This document shows, piece after piece, positions 35,599 through 45,142 of a stretch of 63,683 nt of DNA. The translations under genes and the position numbers were made by a program. Source of the DNA: Bradyrhizobium sp. (GTDB lineage Bacteria; Pseudomonadota; Alphaproteobacteria; Rhizobiales; Xanthobacteraceae); assembly GCF_030693485.1 (NCBI RefSeq), contig NZ_JAUYAN010000009.1, forward strand, positions 1-63,683, read 5' to 3'. The notes below the pieces were generated by a model that worked only from the letters and a program-made list of their open reading frames with translations, was not told the origin of the DNA and did no database searches. The stretch's first letter is position 1, and each line of letters begins with the position of its first letter.

Positions 35599-35746
35599 GT
35601 GGACCGACCCGGTACCGGAGGGCAATGCACCGAATCCGAGAATAGAGCGGCGGTCGGCATGATGGTGCGCGGCTCATGTCGAGAGTCCAGATTGAAGGCT
35701 AGCTTGGCGTCAGCCTTTGCGCCAGCGTGCGCAACGACAACTGTTC

Positions 35747-35997
35747 GTAGCTCGTGATCTGTCGTGTGTTTGTAGCTCGTGAAGTGTCGTGTTTTTGGTG
35801 CCCGGAACAAAGGGGGCACGATGGGCACGGCATCCATTCACGAGGGTGTACGACGGATGGGGTTTTCGAGTTTGCTGGATCGGACGGAGTCGAAGGAACT
35901 GACGCAGGAGGCTGCTGCAGAGCTTCTCGGCATCAACGTACGGACATTTCAACGTTGGGCGGAACGCTATGAGGCGGAAGGCGGCGAAAGTTGCTAG
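35747..35997 (+). mobile_element. Insertion-sequence remnant, ISNCY-like 5' end
   Basis: Two near-identical direct repeats, GTAGCTCGTGATCTGTCGTG (35747-35766) and GTAGCTCGTGAAGTGTCGTG (35772-35791), precede the start of a transposase. They resemble the repeated subterminal ends of such elements. The transposase is cut after 58 codons and no right end is visible in the following 270 bases, so this is a dead fragment. It marks a past insertion upstream of the cache/chemotaxis genes. Confidence 0.65.
35821..35997 (+). pseudogene. Transposase N-terminal fragment (helix-turn-helix)
   Basis: A 58-residue fragment, MGTASIHEGVRRMGFSSLLD followed by LTQEAAAELLGINVRTFQRW, then ERYEAEGGESC and a stop. 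The HTH and the RTFQRWAERYEAEG stretch match ISNCY-family transposases, which continue for some 400 residues more. The catalytic domain is missing. Confidence 0.7.
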
Positions 35998-36268
35998 GGC
36001 CAGCACGTGACGCGATCATCCCGGAGCACTTGGTTCAAGAGACGATGAGCTGAGCCTGGCCGCTCCCGCCGCCGCTGGTAATAGGGCAGACTCGTTTCCG
36101 GTGTGCCTGCCGTTGCCGGCGTTTCGAAGTGGCACATCTTTTCAAGTCAGTTACCGATCCCCGTTGCCCTACGGATACGCCTTTAACGGATGGTTCGCTC
36201 TTTTCTGACCATCATTCCGTGTGCGGTGTTGCTACCGCGCCCCAAATCAATCAATCCGGAGAGAAGAC
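35998..36268. other. Intergenic stretch with no gene seen
   Basis: The bases between the IS remnant and the cache-domain gene show no open frame with a recognisable domain. The last 80 bases before the GTG start are the likely promoter of the cache/chemotaxis/ethanolamine genes. TGGCACATCTTTTCAAG near 36130 looks partly like a sigma-54 site but lacks the invariant GC at -12. Confidence 0.4.
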
Positions 36269-36736
36269 GTGAACAATTGGTCAACGAAGATGCTCGTTTC
36301 TGGACTGACAGCCATGTTCGTATGCACAGGCGCTGCCATGGCTGCCGATGGCGCGGGCAAGGAAGATGCTATCGCGATGGTCAAGAAGGCCGTCGGCTTC
36401 ATCAAGGCGCAGGGTGCCGAGAAGGCCTATCCTGAATTCACCGGCAAGGCCGCCGGCTTCGTCGATCGCGATTTGTACGTTGTGGTCTACCAGCTCGACG
36501 GCAAGGTGCTGGCCCACGGCTCCAACCCCAAGTTCGTCGGCAAGGACCTGATCGATGCGCAGGACGTCGACGGCAAGCTCTATGTCAAGGAACGGGTCGA
36601 AATGGCCGCCAAGCAGCCTTCGTTCTGGCAGGATTACAAGTTCGTCAATCCCGTGAGCAAGAAGGTCGAGCCGAAGCAGATGTACTGCGAGAAGGTCGAC
36701 AACACGGCAGTGTGTGCGGGCATCTACAAGCTCTGA
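36269..36736 (+). CDS. Secreted cache-domain protein
   Basis: A 155-residue protein with a signal peptide ([20 protein letters not shown], then GAAMA) and one sCache_2-type domain: [59 protein letters not shown] and [19 protein letters not shown]. Cache domains bind small metabolites. Without a transmembrane or output domain it would work as a soluble periplasmic sensor or binding protein. It starts with GTG after GGAGAGAAG. It is 49 bases upstream of a chemoreceptor gene, so ligand relay to that receptor is a reasonable guess. Confidence 0.8.
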   Translation: MNNWSTKMLVSGLTAMFVCTGAAMAADGAGKEDAIAMVKKAVGFIKAQGAEKAYPEFTGKAAGFVDRDLYVVVYQLDGKVLAHGSNPKFVGKDLIDAQDVDGKLYVKERVEMAAKQPSFWQDYKFVNPVSKKVEPKQMYCEKVDNTAVCAGIYKL

Positions 36737-36785
36737 CGCACGACAATCAATATTGCCACAGCGACCGCCGCCTCGAAGGATTGAT

Positions 36786-38498
36786 ATGTTCGGCTGGATC
36801 AAGAATATCGGACTGTCCTGGAAAGTTCAGCTCGCGCCGTCGTTCCTGATCCTGGTCCTGATAGGCGTCGGCGTCTACGCCTTGCAGGCGCTGCGGGCGA
36901 ACCAGACCGCGGTCGATGCCTTGGTCGCGGGGCCGATGCGGCAATCGGAACTCGCCAACGAACTCACCACCACGACCTGGATGGCGCACGCCAAGCTGTA
37001 CCGGCTGGCGGCGACCGCGGCCAATGAAACCGATACCAAAAAAGTCGATGCCATCGCCAAGGAAGCCTACGCTGCCGCCGCGAAGATCACGGAGGCCCTG
37101 AAGGCGGTCGAAGCCGCCCAGGGTGAAGCGAAACCGGATGGCAAACCGGATGGTTTGCAAAAGCTGAAGACGGCCGTCGCCGGTTATCTCAAGCAATCGA
37201 AAAATGCCATCGAGATGGCCGACGGCGATACCGGCTCGGCGATGATGTTCATCAAGAGCGCGGAACGGAATTTCGCCGATATCGACAAGCTGACCGACGA
37301 CCTGATCGCGCGAAGCAGCGACAGCAAGGATCGCGAGATTGCCGGTGCCGGGATCAAGCTCGAGCAGCAGCAATTGACGCTGATGGCGGTGCTGCTGTTG
37401 GTGGCCTTCGCCGGCATCGTGGTTTCGTTCCTGATCGGCCGCAATATTTCCCGTCCGGTGGTCGCGATGTCGAAGGCAATGCGCGAACTCGCGGTCGGCA
37501 ATTTCGATGTGCAGCTGCCGGGCCTCGAGCGCCGCGACGAAGTCGGCCAGATGGCCCGCGCGGTCGAGGAATTCAAGGTGCAGGCGATCAGCAAGGCCGA
37601 ACGCGAGACCGCCGAGCGCGAGGAGAAGAGCCGCGAACTGGCGGTCGCCCGCCGTGCCGAATTGCATAATCTGGCCGAGAGTTTTGAAGCCGCGGTCGGC
37701 AGCATCATCGAAAACGTCGGTGCGGCATCAAGCGAACTGGAAAATTCGGCCGTCATCCTGACCAACAGCAGTTCGGCCAGCCAGGATCTCTCGGCGGTGG
37801 TCGCGGCGGCCTCGGAGGAAACTTCCGCCAACGTGCAGTCGGTGGCATCGGCCACGGAAGAAATGGCTTCTTCCATCCACGAAATCGGCCGGCAGGTCGC
37901 GGATTCCAGCCGGATCGCCACCGAAGCGGTCGAGCAGGCCGGAAAGACCGACGCGCGGATCGCCGAATTGTCGCTGGCCGCGAGCCGCATCGGCGACGTC
38001 ACCCAACTGATCACCACGATCGCGGCGCAAACCAATCTGCTGGCGCTCAATGCGACTATCGAAGCCGCCCGCGCCGGCGACGCCGGCCGCGGTTTTGCCG
38101 TGGTCGCGCAGGAGGTCAAGGCGCTGGCGTCGCAAACCGCCAAGGCCACCAGCGAGATTTCGACCCAGATCGCCGGCATGCAGGCGGCCACCCAGGACTC
38201 GGTGGTCGCGATCAAGGAGATCTACGGCACCATCGGGCAGGTCTCCGAGATCGCCTCGGCGATCGCCGCCGCCATCGAACAGCAGGGCGCGGCGACCCAG
38301 GAAATCGCCCGTAACGTGCAGCAGGCGGCGGTCGGCTCCACCCAGGTCGCGACCTCGATCGCCGATGTCAACCGCGGCGCCGGCGATACCGGCACGGCTT
38401 CCTCGCAGGTGCTGGCGTCGGCGCAGTTGCTGTCCAACGAGAACAAGCGTCTCAAGGCCGAAGTGGTCAAATTCCTCGCCACCGTGCGGGCTGCGTAG
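36786..38498 (+). CDS. Methyl-accepting chemotaxis protein
   Basis: A 570-residue chemoreceptor. TM1 is at about residues 13-34 and TM2 at about 197-219, with a periplasmic four-helix-bundle sensor between. A HAMP domain follows ([20 protein letters not shown]), then a long signalling coiled coil whose hairpin tip reads [38 protein letters not shown] around residues 413-450 in shorter blocks. The signalling domain couples through CheW to CheA. The start at 36786 follows GAAGGA. The frame is open to 36714 but that part overlaps the cache gene. It precedes eutB by 63 bases, which hints at sensing an amine or alcohol related to ethanolamine. Confidence 0.88.
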   Translation: MFGWIKNIGLSWKVQLAPSFLILVLIGVGVYALQALRANQTAVDALVAGPMRQSELANELTTTTWMAHAKLYRLAATAANETDTKKVDAIAKEAYAAAAKITEALKAVEAAQGEAKPDGKPDGLQKLKTAVAGYLKQSKNAIEMADGDTGSAMMFIKSAERNFADIDKLTDDLIARSSDSKDREIAGAGIKLEQQQLTLMAVLLLVAFAGIVVSFLIGRNISRPVVAMSKAMRELAVGNFDVQLPGLERRDEVGQMARAVEEFKVQAISKAERETAEREEKSRELAVARRAELHNLAESFEAAVGSIIENVGAASSELENSAVILTNSSSASQDLSAVVAAASEETSANVQSVASATEEMASSIHEIGRQVADSSRIATEAVEQAGKTDARIAELSLAASRIGDVTQLITTIAAQTNLLALNATIEAARAGDAGRGFAVVAQEVKALASQTAKATSEISTQIAGMQAATQDSVVAIKEIYGTIGQVSEIASAIAAAIEQQGAATQEIARNVQQAAVGSTQVATSIADVNRGAGDTGTASSQVLASAQLLSNENKRLKAEVVKFLATVRAA

Positions 38499-38561
38499 CC
38501 TCCTGTCAGGTGATAGTCTTCGGAAGCCGTCGCGCATGGCGCTGATGAATTCGGAGGTCTC

Positions 38562-39944
38562 ATGATCTATCGCCACGCCATCGACGCCACCAGTTATGTG
38601 TTCGATGATTTGCGCGATCTGCTCGCCAAGGCCACGCCGCCGCGCTCCGGCGACCGCCTCGCGGGGGTCGCGGCCGAAAGTGCTGCGCAAATGATCGCGG
38701 CGCGGATCGCGCTGTCCGACGTCCCCCTGAAGCAGTTCCTGCAGGACGCCGTCGTTCCCTATGAAGATGACGAAGTCACCCGCCTGATCCTCGACAGCCA
38801 CGACGCCGCGGCCTTCGCCGCGATATCCTCGTTGACCACAGGCGCATTCCGCGACTGGCTGCTGTCCGACGCGGCGACACCAGCCGTTCTCGCCAAGCTG
38901 GCGCGCGGGATCACACCCGAAATGGCCGCGGCGGTATCAAAACTGATGCGCAACCAGGACCTGATCCTGGTGGCGAAAAAATGCCAGGTTACCTCGGCCT
39001 TTCGCAACACTATCGGGCTGCGCGGCCGGATGAGCGTTCGGCTGCAGCCCAATCACCCGTTCGACGACGCCAAAGGCATCACCGCGTCGATCCTCGACGG
39101 CCTCCTGCTCGGATCCGGCGACGCCTGCATCGGCATCAACCCGGCCAGCGACGATCCCACCGTGATCGGCGGCCTGCTGCGGCTGCTCGACGAAATCATC
39201 ATGCGGCTGCAGATCCCGACGCAGGGCTGTGTTCTGACCCATGTGACGACCACGCTCGGGTTGATCGATCGGGGTTTTCCGGTCGATCTGGTGTTTCAGT
39301 CGGTCGCGGGCACGCAGGCGGCAAACCGCAGTTTCGGCATCGACCTGGCGCTGTTGCGCCAGGCCCACCAGGCCGGTTTGTCGCTGCGCCGCGGCCATGT
39401 CGGCAACAATGTGATGTATTTCGAAACCGGGCAGGGGTCGGCGCTGTCGGCCAATGCCCATCACGGCGTCGACCAGCAGACCCTGGAGGCGCGGGCCTAT
39501 GCGGTGGCGCGTGCGTTCGATCCGCTGCTGGTCAACAGCGTGGTCGGCTTCATCGGCCCGGAGTATCTCTATGACGGCAAGGAGATCATCCGCGCCGGAC
39601 TGGAGGACCATTTCTGCGGCAAGCTGCTCGGCCTGCCGCTCGGCGTCGACGTCTGCTACACCAACCATGCCGAGGCCGACCAGGACGACATGGACAATTT
39701 GCTGACGCTGCTAGCTGCCGCCGGCGTCACCTTCATCATGGGGGTGCCCGGGGCCGACGATGTCATGCTGAATTACCAATCCACCTCGTTCCATGACGCC
39801 CTCTATGTCCGTGATCTGTTCGGCCTGAAGCGGGCGCCGGAATTCGACGACTGGCTGGTGCGCTCCGGGCTGGCCGATGCCGACTTCCGGCTCGCCGGTA
39901 ATACCGGCCTGCTGCCCGATTTTGCGTCGCGGTTGCTGGCCTGA
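38562..39944 (+). CDS. eutB: Ethanolamine ammonia-lyase large subunit
   Basis: A 460-residue TIM-barrel catalytic subunit of the adenosylcobalamin-dependent lyase that turns ethanolamine into acetaldehyde and ammonia. The sequence shows the EutB-specific GLRGRMSVRLQPNHPFDDAKG near residue 145 in shorter blocks, DDPTVIGGLLRLLDEII, QTLEARAYAVARAF and GLPLGVDVCYTNHAEADQDD. ATG is preceded by GGAGG. The small subunit EutC is not next to it as in enteric bacteria. hpnP stands between, after a 153-base gap. No microcompartment or EutA reactivase gene is in the window. Confidence 0.92.
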   Translation: MIYRHAIDATSYVFDDLRDLLAKATPPRSGDRLAGVAAESAAQMIAARIALSDVPLKQFLQDAVVPYEDDEVTRLILDSHDAAAFAAISSLTTGAFRDWLLSDAATPAVLAKLARGITPEMAAAVSKLMRNQDLILVAKKCQVTSAFRNTIGLRGRMSVRLQPNHPFDDAKGITASILDGLLLGSGDACIGINPASDDPTVIGGLLRLLDEIIMRLQIPTQGCVLTHVTTTLGLIDRGFPVDLVFQSVAGTQAANRSFGIDLALLRQAHQAGLSLRRGHVGNNVMYFETGQGSALSANAHHGVDQQTLEARAYAVARAFDPLLVNSVVGFIGPEYLYDGKEIIRAGLEDHFCGKLLGLPLGVDVCYTNHAEADQDDMDNLLTLLAAAGVTFIMGVPGADDVMLNYQSTSFHDALYVRDLFGLKRAPEFDDWLVRSGLADADFRLAGNTGLLPDFASRLLA

Positions 39945-39991
39945 GGCGTCGTAAGGCCGCCGCCGGGCAGGCATGCAACCATTCGGCCGCT

Positions 39992-40012
39992 GGCGGGTTG
40001 GAAGGGCCCGCC
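39992..40012 (+). terminator. Hairpin between eutB and hpnP
   Basis: GGCGGG (39992-39997) and CCCGCC (40007-40012) form a 6-base stem in the 153-base gap between eutB and hpnP. A weak attenuator or processing site is possible. No T-run follows. No cobalamin riboswitch B12-box was seen in this gap. Confidence 0.35.
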
Positions 40013-40097
40013 ACAATGTTGAAGAATTTGTAGCCCAGCCTTCGGCCGCGTGCTTAACTTGGCCGCCGGCAGGTTTTTACAAGCGTTAGGAAGTTTG

Positions 40098-41684
40098 ATG
40101 AGGGCTGAAGGCATCGAAACGGTTCGGCGCATCCTGTGCGTATTCCCGCGCTATACGTCTTCTTTCGGCACTTTCGAATACGCCTACCCGTTGACGGACG
40201 GCGTCCAGGCCTTCATGCCGCCGCAGGGGCTGCTGTTGATCGCGGCCTATCTGCCCGAACATTGGCCGGTCCGCTTCATCGACGAGAATATCCGTCCCGC
40301 CTCGCAGGAAGACTTCGAATGGGCTGAAGCGGTATTCGTCAGCGGCATGCATATCCAGCGCCAGCAGATGAACGACATCTGCCGCCGCGCCCATGCGTTT
40401 GATCTGGCGGTCGCGATCGGCGGGCCGTCGGTGTCGGCCTGCCCGGATTATTATCCCTCGTTCGACTATCTCCATGTCGGCGAACTCGGCGACGCCACCA
40501 ATGAGTTGCTGGCGCGGCTGGCGCGCGATCCGTCGCGGCCCGAGCAGCAGGTGGTGCTGAAGACCGCCGACCGTATCGCCATGACCGACTTTCCGATTCC
40601 GGCCTATGAGCTGGCCGAGGTCAGAAAGTATTTTCTCGGCAGCATCCAGTATTCGAGCGGTTGTCCGTACCAGTGCGAATTCTGCGATATCCCGGGCCTT
40701 TACGGCCGCAATCCGCGTCTGAAATCGCCGCAGCAGATCATCGCCGAACTCGACAAATTGCTCGAATGCGGGGTGACCGGCTCGGTGTATTTCGTCGATG
40801 ACAATTTCATCGGCAACCGCAAGGCGGCGCTCGATCTGTTGCCGCATCTGGCCGAGTGGCAGAAGAAAACCGGCTACGTGATGCGGCTCGCCTGCGAGGC
40901 GACGCTCAACATTGCCAAGCGGCCCGAAATCCTCGAGAAGATGCGCGACGCCTTCTTCGTCACCATCTTCTGCGGCATCGAGACTCCCGATCCCGAGGCG
41001 CTGAAGGCGATGCACAAGGACCACAACATGATGGTCCCGATCCTCGAAGGCATTCACAGCATCAACAGCTACGGGATGGAGGTCGTCTCCGGCATCATCA
41101 TGGGACTCGACACCGACAAGCCGGAGACCGCCGACGCATTGCTCGCCTTTGTCGATCAATCCCAAATTCCACTGCTGACGATCAATCTGTTGCAGGCGCT
41201 GCCGCAGACGCCGCTATGGGACCGGCTGGAACGCGAGGGACGGCTGATCCATGACGACGGCCGCGATTCCAACGTCGATTTCCGCTTGCCCTACGATCAG
41301 GTCATCAGTTCGTGGCGCAAATGCATGGAAGTCGCCTACCAGCCTGAAAAGCTCTATGCGCGCTATCAGTACCAGTGCGATTACACCTATGCCAACCGCA
41401 TCAAGGTGCCGGTCACGCCGGAACAGAGGAGTTGGGCCAATATCAAGCGCGGCCTGATCATGCTGCGGAACATTTTCTGGAAGATCGGTGTGCTCGGCGA
41501 TTACCGAAAGGTGTTCTGGAAGTTTGCGTTGGGCCGGCTGCGCCATGGCGACATCGAGGGCCTGATCGGATCGACGATGATCGGGCATCACCTGATCATG
41601 TTCGCGCGCGACGCCTCGGGCGGCCAGCAGAATGCCTCGAATTATTCGATCCGGCTGCGCGAGGCTTCGGTCCCTGCCGAGTAA
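40098..41684 (+). CDS. hpnP: Hopanoid C-2 methylase (B12-binding radical SAM)
   Basis: A 528-residue class B radical-SAM methyltransferase that methylates C-2 of the hopanoid A ring. The N-terminal cobalamin-binding domain covers about residues 10-150 (RRILCVFPRYTSSFGTFEYA, PPQGLLLIAAYLP, VFVSGMHIQRQQM). The radical-SAM cluster is Cys189, Cys193 and Cys196 in CPYQCEFCDI. The C-terminal half carries the DUF4070 region typical of HpnP. The ATG at 40098 with AGGAAG before it is chosen over a start at 40050. It is separated from the main hopanoid cluster by eutC and an RND gene, and it lies between eutB and eutC with only 6 bases to eutC. Confidence 0.9.
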   Translation: MRAEGIETVRRILCVFPRYTSSFGTFEYAYPLTDGVQAFMPPQGLLLIAAYLPEHWPVRFIDENIRPASQEDFEWAEAVFVSGMHIQRQQMNDICRRAHAFDLAVAIGGPSVSACPDYYPSFDYLHVGELGDATNELLARLARDPSRPEQQVVLKTADRIAMTDFPIPAYELAEVRKYFLGSIQYSSGCPYQCEFCDIPGLYGRNPRLKSPQQIIAELDKLLECGVTGSVYFVDDNFIGNRKAALDLLPHLAEWQKKTGYVMRLACEATLNIAKRPEILEKMRDAFFVTIFCGIETPDPEALKAMHKDHNMMVPILEGIHSINSYGMEVVSGIIMGLDTDKPETADALLAFVDQSQIPLLTINLLQALPQTPLWDRLEREGRLIHDDGRDSNVDFRLPYDQVISSWRKCMEVAYQPEKLYARYQYQCDYTYANRIKVPVTPEQRSWANIKRGLIMLRNIFWKIGVLGDYRKVFWKFALGRLRHGDIEGLIGSTMIGHHLIMFARDASGGQQNASNYSIRLREASVPAE

Positions 41685-41690
41685 TCCGCG

Positions 41691-42491
41691 ATGACTGTAC
41701 CGGCGCCGCCGTCCCGTTCGCTGCGCGATCTGCAGGACCTTACCCCGGCGCGCGTCGGGCTCGGCCGGACCGGCGCCGGTCTGCCGACCCGGGCGTTGCT
41801 CGAATTCACGCTCGATCACGCGCGTGCCCGCGACGCCGTGCATGCCGCCTTCGATGTGCCGGCGCTGGTCGCGGGCCTTGGCGCCCTCGGCCTCGAATCC
41901 CCCGAAGTATCCAGCGGTGCGCGCGACCGGCGAGAATATCTGAAGCGTCCGGATTTGGGGCGAAAGCTCGACCAGGCCTCAAGAGATCTGCTGGCGAACC
42001 GCCATGCCGGTGCTTGCCAGCTGGCCATCGTGGTCGGCGATGGCCTGTCGCCGGCTGCGGTCAATGCGCATGCGGTAGCGCTGGTCGGCAGCCTGGTGCC
42101 GCGGCTGGCGGCAATGCGAATCGACATCGGCTGCGCCGTGGTCGCCTCCGGCGCGCGGGTCGCATTGGGCGATGAGATCGGCGCCATTCTCGGCGCGCGC
42201 ATGGTCGTGGTGTTGATCGGCGAGCGGCCTGGCCTTTCCGCGCCCGACAGCCTCGGCGCCTATCTGACATTTGCGCCCCGGCCCGACATCACCGACGCCG
42301 AGCGCAATTGCGTGTCCAACATCCACGGCGCGGGGCTCGGCTACGAGGAGGCGGCCTTGCGGATTGCCTGGCTGATCCGCGAGGGCCTTGCCCGGGAAGT
42401 CACCGGCGTCGCCTTGAAGGACGAGAGCGGCGGTCCGGCACATCTGCAAATCGATACCAATGAAGGCGGGCATGACAAATCCGTGATTTGA
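41691..42491 (+). CDS. eutC: Ethanolamine ammonia-lyase small subunit
   Basis: A 266-residue cobalamin-binding partner of EutB. It has the EutC features: [20 protein letters not shown] near residue 17, [26 protein letters not shown] near residue 112, [16 protein letters not shown] and the Cys of [13 protein letters not shown] near residue 205. It starts 6 bases after the hpnP stop, so it is translated from the hpnP transcript. A short palindrome follows its stop. Confidence 0.92.
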   Translation: MTVPAPPSRSLRDLQDLTPARVGLGRTGAGLPTRALLEFTLDHARARDAVHAAFDVPALVAGLGALGLESPEVSSGARDRREYLKRPDLGRKLDQASRDLLANRHAGACQLAIVVGDGLSPAAVNAHAVALVGSLVPRLAAMRIDIGCAVVASGARVALGDEIGAILGARMVVVLIGERPGLSAPDSLGAYLTFAPRPDITDAERNCVSNIHGAGLGYEEAALRIAWLIREGLAREVTGVALKDESGGPAHLQIDTNEGGHDKSVI

Positions 42492-42506
42492 AGGCCATTA
42501 TGGCCT
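42492..42506 (+). terminator. Short palindrome after eutC
   Basis: AGGCCATTATGGCCT is a 15-base palindrome immediately after the eutC stop, able to form a 7-base stem only with a minimal loop. Weak evidence for a transcript end. The rest of the 200-base gap to the next gene shows nothing clear. Confidence 0.3.
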
Positions 42507-42692
42507 CATCCACACCGATTTGGTGGTGGGCGCGCGCTTGCGAGATGCCGGATAGACCTGCTAAACCTCTCGCGGCTAATTTATCACATGATTTCAACGG
42601 CTAGCGCCGACCAGACGTGGCCGATTCAGTCTCCTTCGCGCCCGACGAATTCAAGCTAGACAGACTGAGCCGATGTGAGAACTGGACAGGAC

Positions 42693-45041
42693 ATGCTGGA
42701 GAGAAACCCGGTCGAAGCTGGCGCGCAGATGCTGGAAAAGCCGCGGCTAAGCATCGCGTTCGGCCTCGAACGCATGGGCCTGATCGCCATGCGCGCGCCG
42801 ATCCTGTCCTGCATCATCCTGCTCGCGATGGTGATCGGCGCCGTGTTCGGCATCCAGCGCATCAAGATCGACGATTCGCTCAGCCAGTTGTTCCGTTCCG
42901 ACTCCAGGGAATACCGGCAATACGAGGAAGTCACCAGGCGCTTCCCCTCCACCGAATTCGACGTGCTGGTGGTGGTCGAAGGCAAGACGCTGTTGCAGCG
43001 GGATAACCTGGAGAAGATCCGGGACCTGGTCACGGACCTGCAACTGGTCGAGGGCACGCGCGGCCTGATCTCGCTGTTCTCGGCGCGTCAGGCGCCGGCG
43101 CCGGGCAAGCTGCCCGCGGCGCTGTTTCCGGCCGACCTGCCGCAGGGCGCCGACTACGACAAGTTCATCGAAACGGTCAAAACCAACGAGATCATCCGCG
43201 GCAAGCTCTTGTCGGAAGACGGCACGCTGGCGCTGGTCGTGCTCTCACTGGAGCCGTCGATTGTCGGCAACAACGGATTGAAGAAGACGATCGACGAAAT
43301 CCGCAAGATCATGGCGACGGATCTCGCCGATACCGGGCTCAGCAAGGAACTGTCGGGCGTCCCGGTCATGCAGCTCGAGATCCGCAACGCAGTCGAGCGC
43401 GACGGCCTGATCTACAACGTCGCCGGCATCCTGGCGGGATGCCTGATCGCGATCCTGTTCTTCCGCAAGGTGTCGTTCATGATCGTGGCGGCGTTCCCGC
43501 CGCTGCTCGCCATCCTGCTGTCGCTCGGCGCGCTCGGATGGGCCGGATTCAGCCTCAACATGTTCCTCAACGTGATGACGCCGCTGATCATGGTCATCAG
43601 TTTCTCCGATTCGATGCAGCTGACATTCGCCGCGCGCGACCGGCTGCTGGCGGGCGAGGACCGTTTCACCGCTTTCCGCAATGCTGTGCTGGTGGTGGGG
43701 CCTGCCTGCGTGCTGACCCACGCCACCGCCGGAATCTCCTTCCTGGCGCTGCAGTTCTCGGATTCGGATTTGATCCGCACCTTCGGCGAAGCCGGCCTTG
43801 CGGCCACCATCATCGCGTTGATCGCGGTGTTATCGCTGGTTCCGGTGTTCGGCGTGCTACTGGTACGCAACGAACAGGTCTTTGCCGCCAAATTCCAGGC
43901 GGCCGATGCCGGCGTCAACGCGCTGCGTACCTTCTGTTACTGGATCGCGGTGCGCATGGTCGGGCGTCCCGGGCTGTTCAGCCTGATCGCGGTGGTATTT
44001 GTCGGCGGTCTCGGCGTGATCTACGCCAATCTCGAACCGCGCTACCGGTTGGCCGATCAGGTCCCGGACAAGCAACAGGCCGTGGCGGCCAGCGGCCGGC
44101 TCGACGCCAAGTTGACCGGTGCCAACCCGATCGACATCCTGATCGAATTCCCCAAGGGCGCGTCGCTGTATGCGCCGGAGACCTTGCAGACCATTGCGGA
44201 TGTCCACTCGGTGGTCGAATCCCAGGCCGGCGTCGGCAATGTGTGGTCGCTCGAAACCTTGCGGCGCTGGCTGGCTGAAAAGGCCGGCAATTCAGACGTC
44301 GCGACCCTGAGGGAATATGTCAGCGTGATCCCGGAGCACCTGGTCCGGCGCTTCATCTCCGCGGATCAGGATGCGGTGGTGGTCTCGGGCAGGGTGCCGG
44401 ACCTCGATTCGAGCGCCATCCTGCCGGTGGTAGACAAGCTCGACGCCGCCCTGAACGGCGTCCGCAAAAAACACCCGGGCTTCGAGATTGCCGTTACCGG
44501 CCTGTCGGCGATCGCGGCGCGCAACAGCGCCAGCATGATCGAAAAGCTCAATCACGGACTGACTATCGAATTCGCGCTCGTCGCCGTGTTCATCGGGCTG
44601 GCATTCCGCTCATGGGTCGTGATGTTCGCCTCCATCCTCCCCGGCATCTTTCCGGTGGTGCTTTCGGGCACGGTGCTATGGATGCTCGGCGAGGGGCTGC
44701 AATTCGCCAGCGTGGTGGCGCTGACGGTGTCGTTCGGTCTCGGCCTCAGCGCGACCATCCACTTCCTCAACCGCTTGCGGATGGAGACTACGCCGGGCAT
44801 CGACCCCGCGCTGGCCGTCGAGCGCGCGACCGTGCTGGTCGGTCCGGCGCTGATCCTGACCACGGTGGTGCTGGCCTGCGGACTTGTCGTGACGGTTTTT
44901 TCCGACCTGCCGTCGCTGCGCCTGTTCGGCTGGCTCAGCGCGTTTGCGATGGTCGCGGCCCTGGTCGCGGATCTCTTCATCCTGCGGCCGACAGCGATGT
45001 GGCTGATCAACGTATCGCAGCGGATTCGGGGGACTCGATAG
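42693..45041 (+). CDS. MMPL/RND family permease
   Basis: A 782-residue inner-membrane permease of the MMPL/hydrophobe-exporter branch of RND. TM1 is near residues 37-57, a periplasmic loop follows (QRIKIDDSLSQLFRSD), then a six-helix block near 245-400, TM7 near 425, a second periplasmic loop, and a last block near 625-775. Its layout resembles HpnN, the hopanoid transporter encoded at 54936, but the sequences are clearly different. The position just upstream of the hopanoid biosynthesis genes suggests lipid transport. The ATG at 42693 with GGACAGG before it is preferred to the GTG 18 bases earlier. Confidence 0.8.
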   Translation: MLERNPVEAGAQMLEKPRLSIAFGLERMGLIAMRAPILSCIILLAMVIGAVFGIQRIKIDDSLSQLFRSDSREYRQYEEVTRRFPSTEFDVLVVVEGKTLLQRDNLEKIRDLVTDLQLVEGTRGLISLFSARQAPAPGKLPAALFPADLPQGADYDKFIETVKTNEIIRGKLLSEDGTLALVVLSLEPSIVGNNGLKKTIDEIRKIMATDLADTGLSKELSGVPVMQLEIRNAVERDGLIYNVAGILAGCLIAILFFRKVSFMIVAAFPPLLAILLSLGALGWAGFSLNMFLNVMTPLIMVISFSDSMQLTFAARDRLLAGEDRFTAFRNAVLVVGPACVLTHATAGISFLALQFSDSDLIRTFGEAGLAATIIALIAVLSLVPVFGVLLVRNEQVFAAKFQAADAGVNALRTFCYWIAVRMVGRPGLFSLIAVVFVGGLGVIYANLEPRYRLADQVPDKQQAVAASGRLDAKLTGANPIDILIEFPKGASLYAPETLQTIADVHSVVESQAGVGNVWSLETLRRWLAEKAGNSDVATLREYVSVIPEHLVRRFISADQDAVVVSGRVPDLDSSAILPVVDKLDAALNGVRKKHPGFEIAVTGLSAIAARNSASMIEKLNHGLTIEFALVAVFIGLAFRSWVVMFASILPGIFPVVLSGTVLWMLGEGLQFASVVALTVSFGLGLSATIHFLNRLRMETTPGIDPALAVERATVLVGPALILTTVVLACGLVVTVFSDLPSLRLFGWLSAFAMVAALVADLFILRPTAMWLINVSQRIRGTR

Positions 45042-45103
45042 TCTTTCGAGACAAACGAAAAGGGCCCGGTTCTGATGCAATCAGAAACGAGCCCTGGACC
45101 GAA

Positions 45104-45129
45104 AGCAGCCGGTGGAGTGACCGGCTGCT
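45104..45129. terminator. Bidirectional hairpin between convergent genes
   Basis: AGCAGCCGGT and ACCGGCTGCT form a perfect 10-base stem with a 6-base loop between the RND gene and the leftward secreted-protein gene. A second imperfect hairpin (TTCTGAT/ATCAGAA) lies at 45070-45087. Neither has a long T-run. Convergence makes a terminator role likely. Confidence 0.6.
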
Positions 45130-45142
45130 GAAAGTGCGGGCG

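Noticed and set aside
36125..36150. A sigma-54-like element before the cache gene
   Set aside because: TGGCAC is present but the -12 GC is replaced by CA at the required spacing.
39945..40097. A possible cobalamin riboswitch before hpnP or an EcfG site there
   Set aside because: No B12-box and no GGAAC with matching CGTT were found in the gap. Only a short hairpin is visible.
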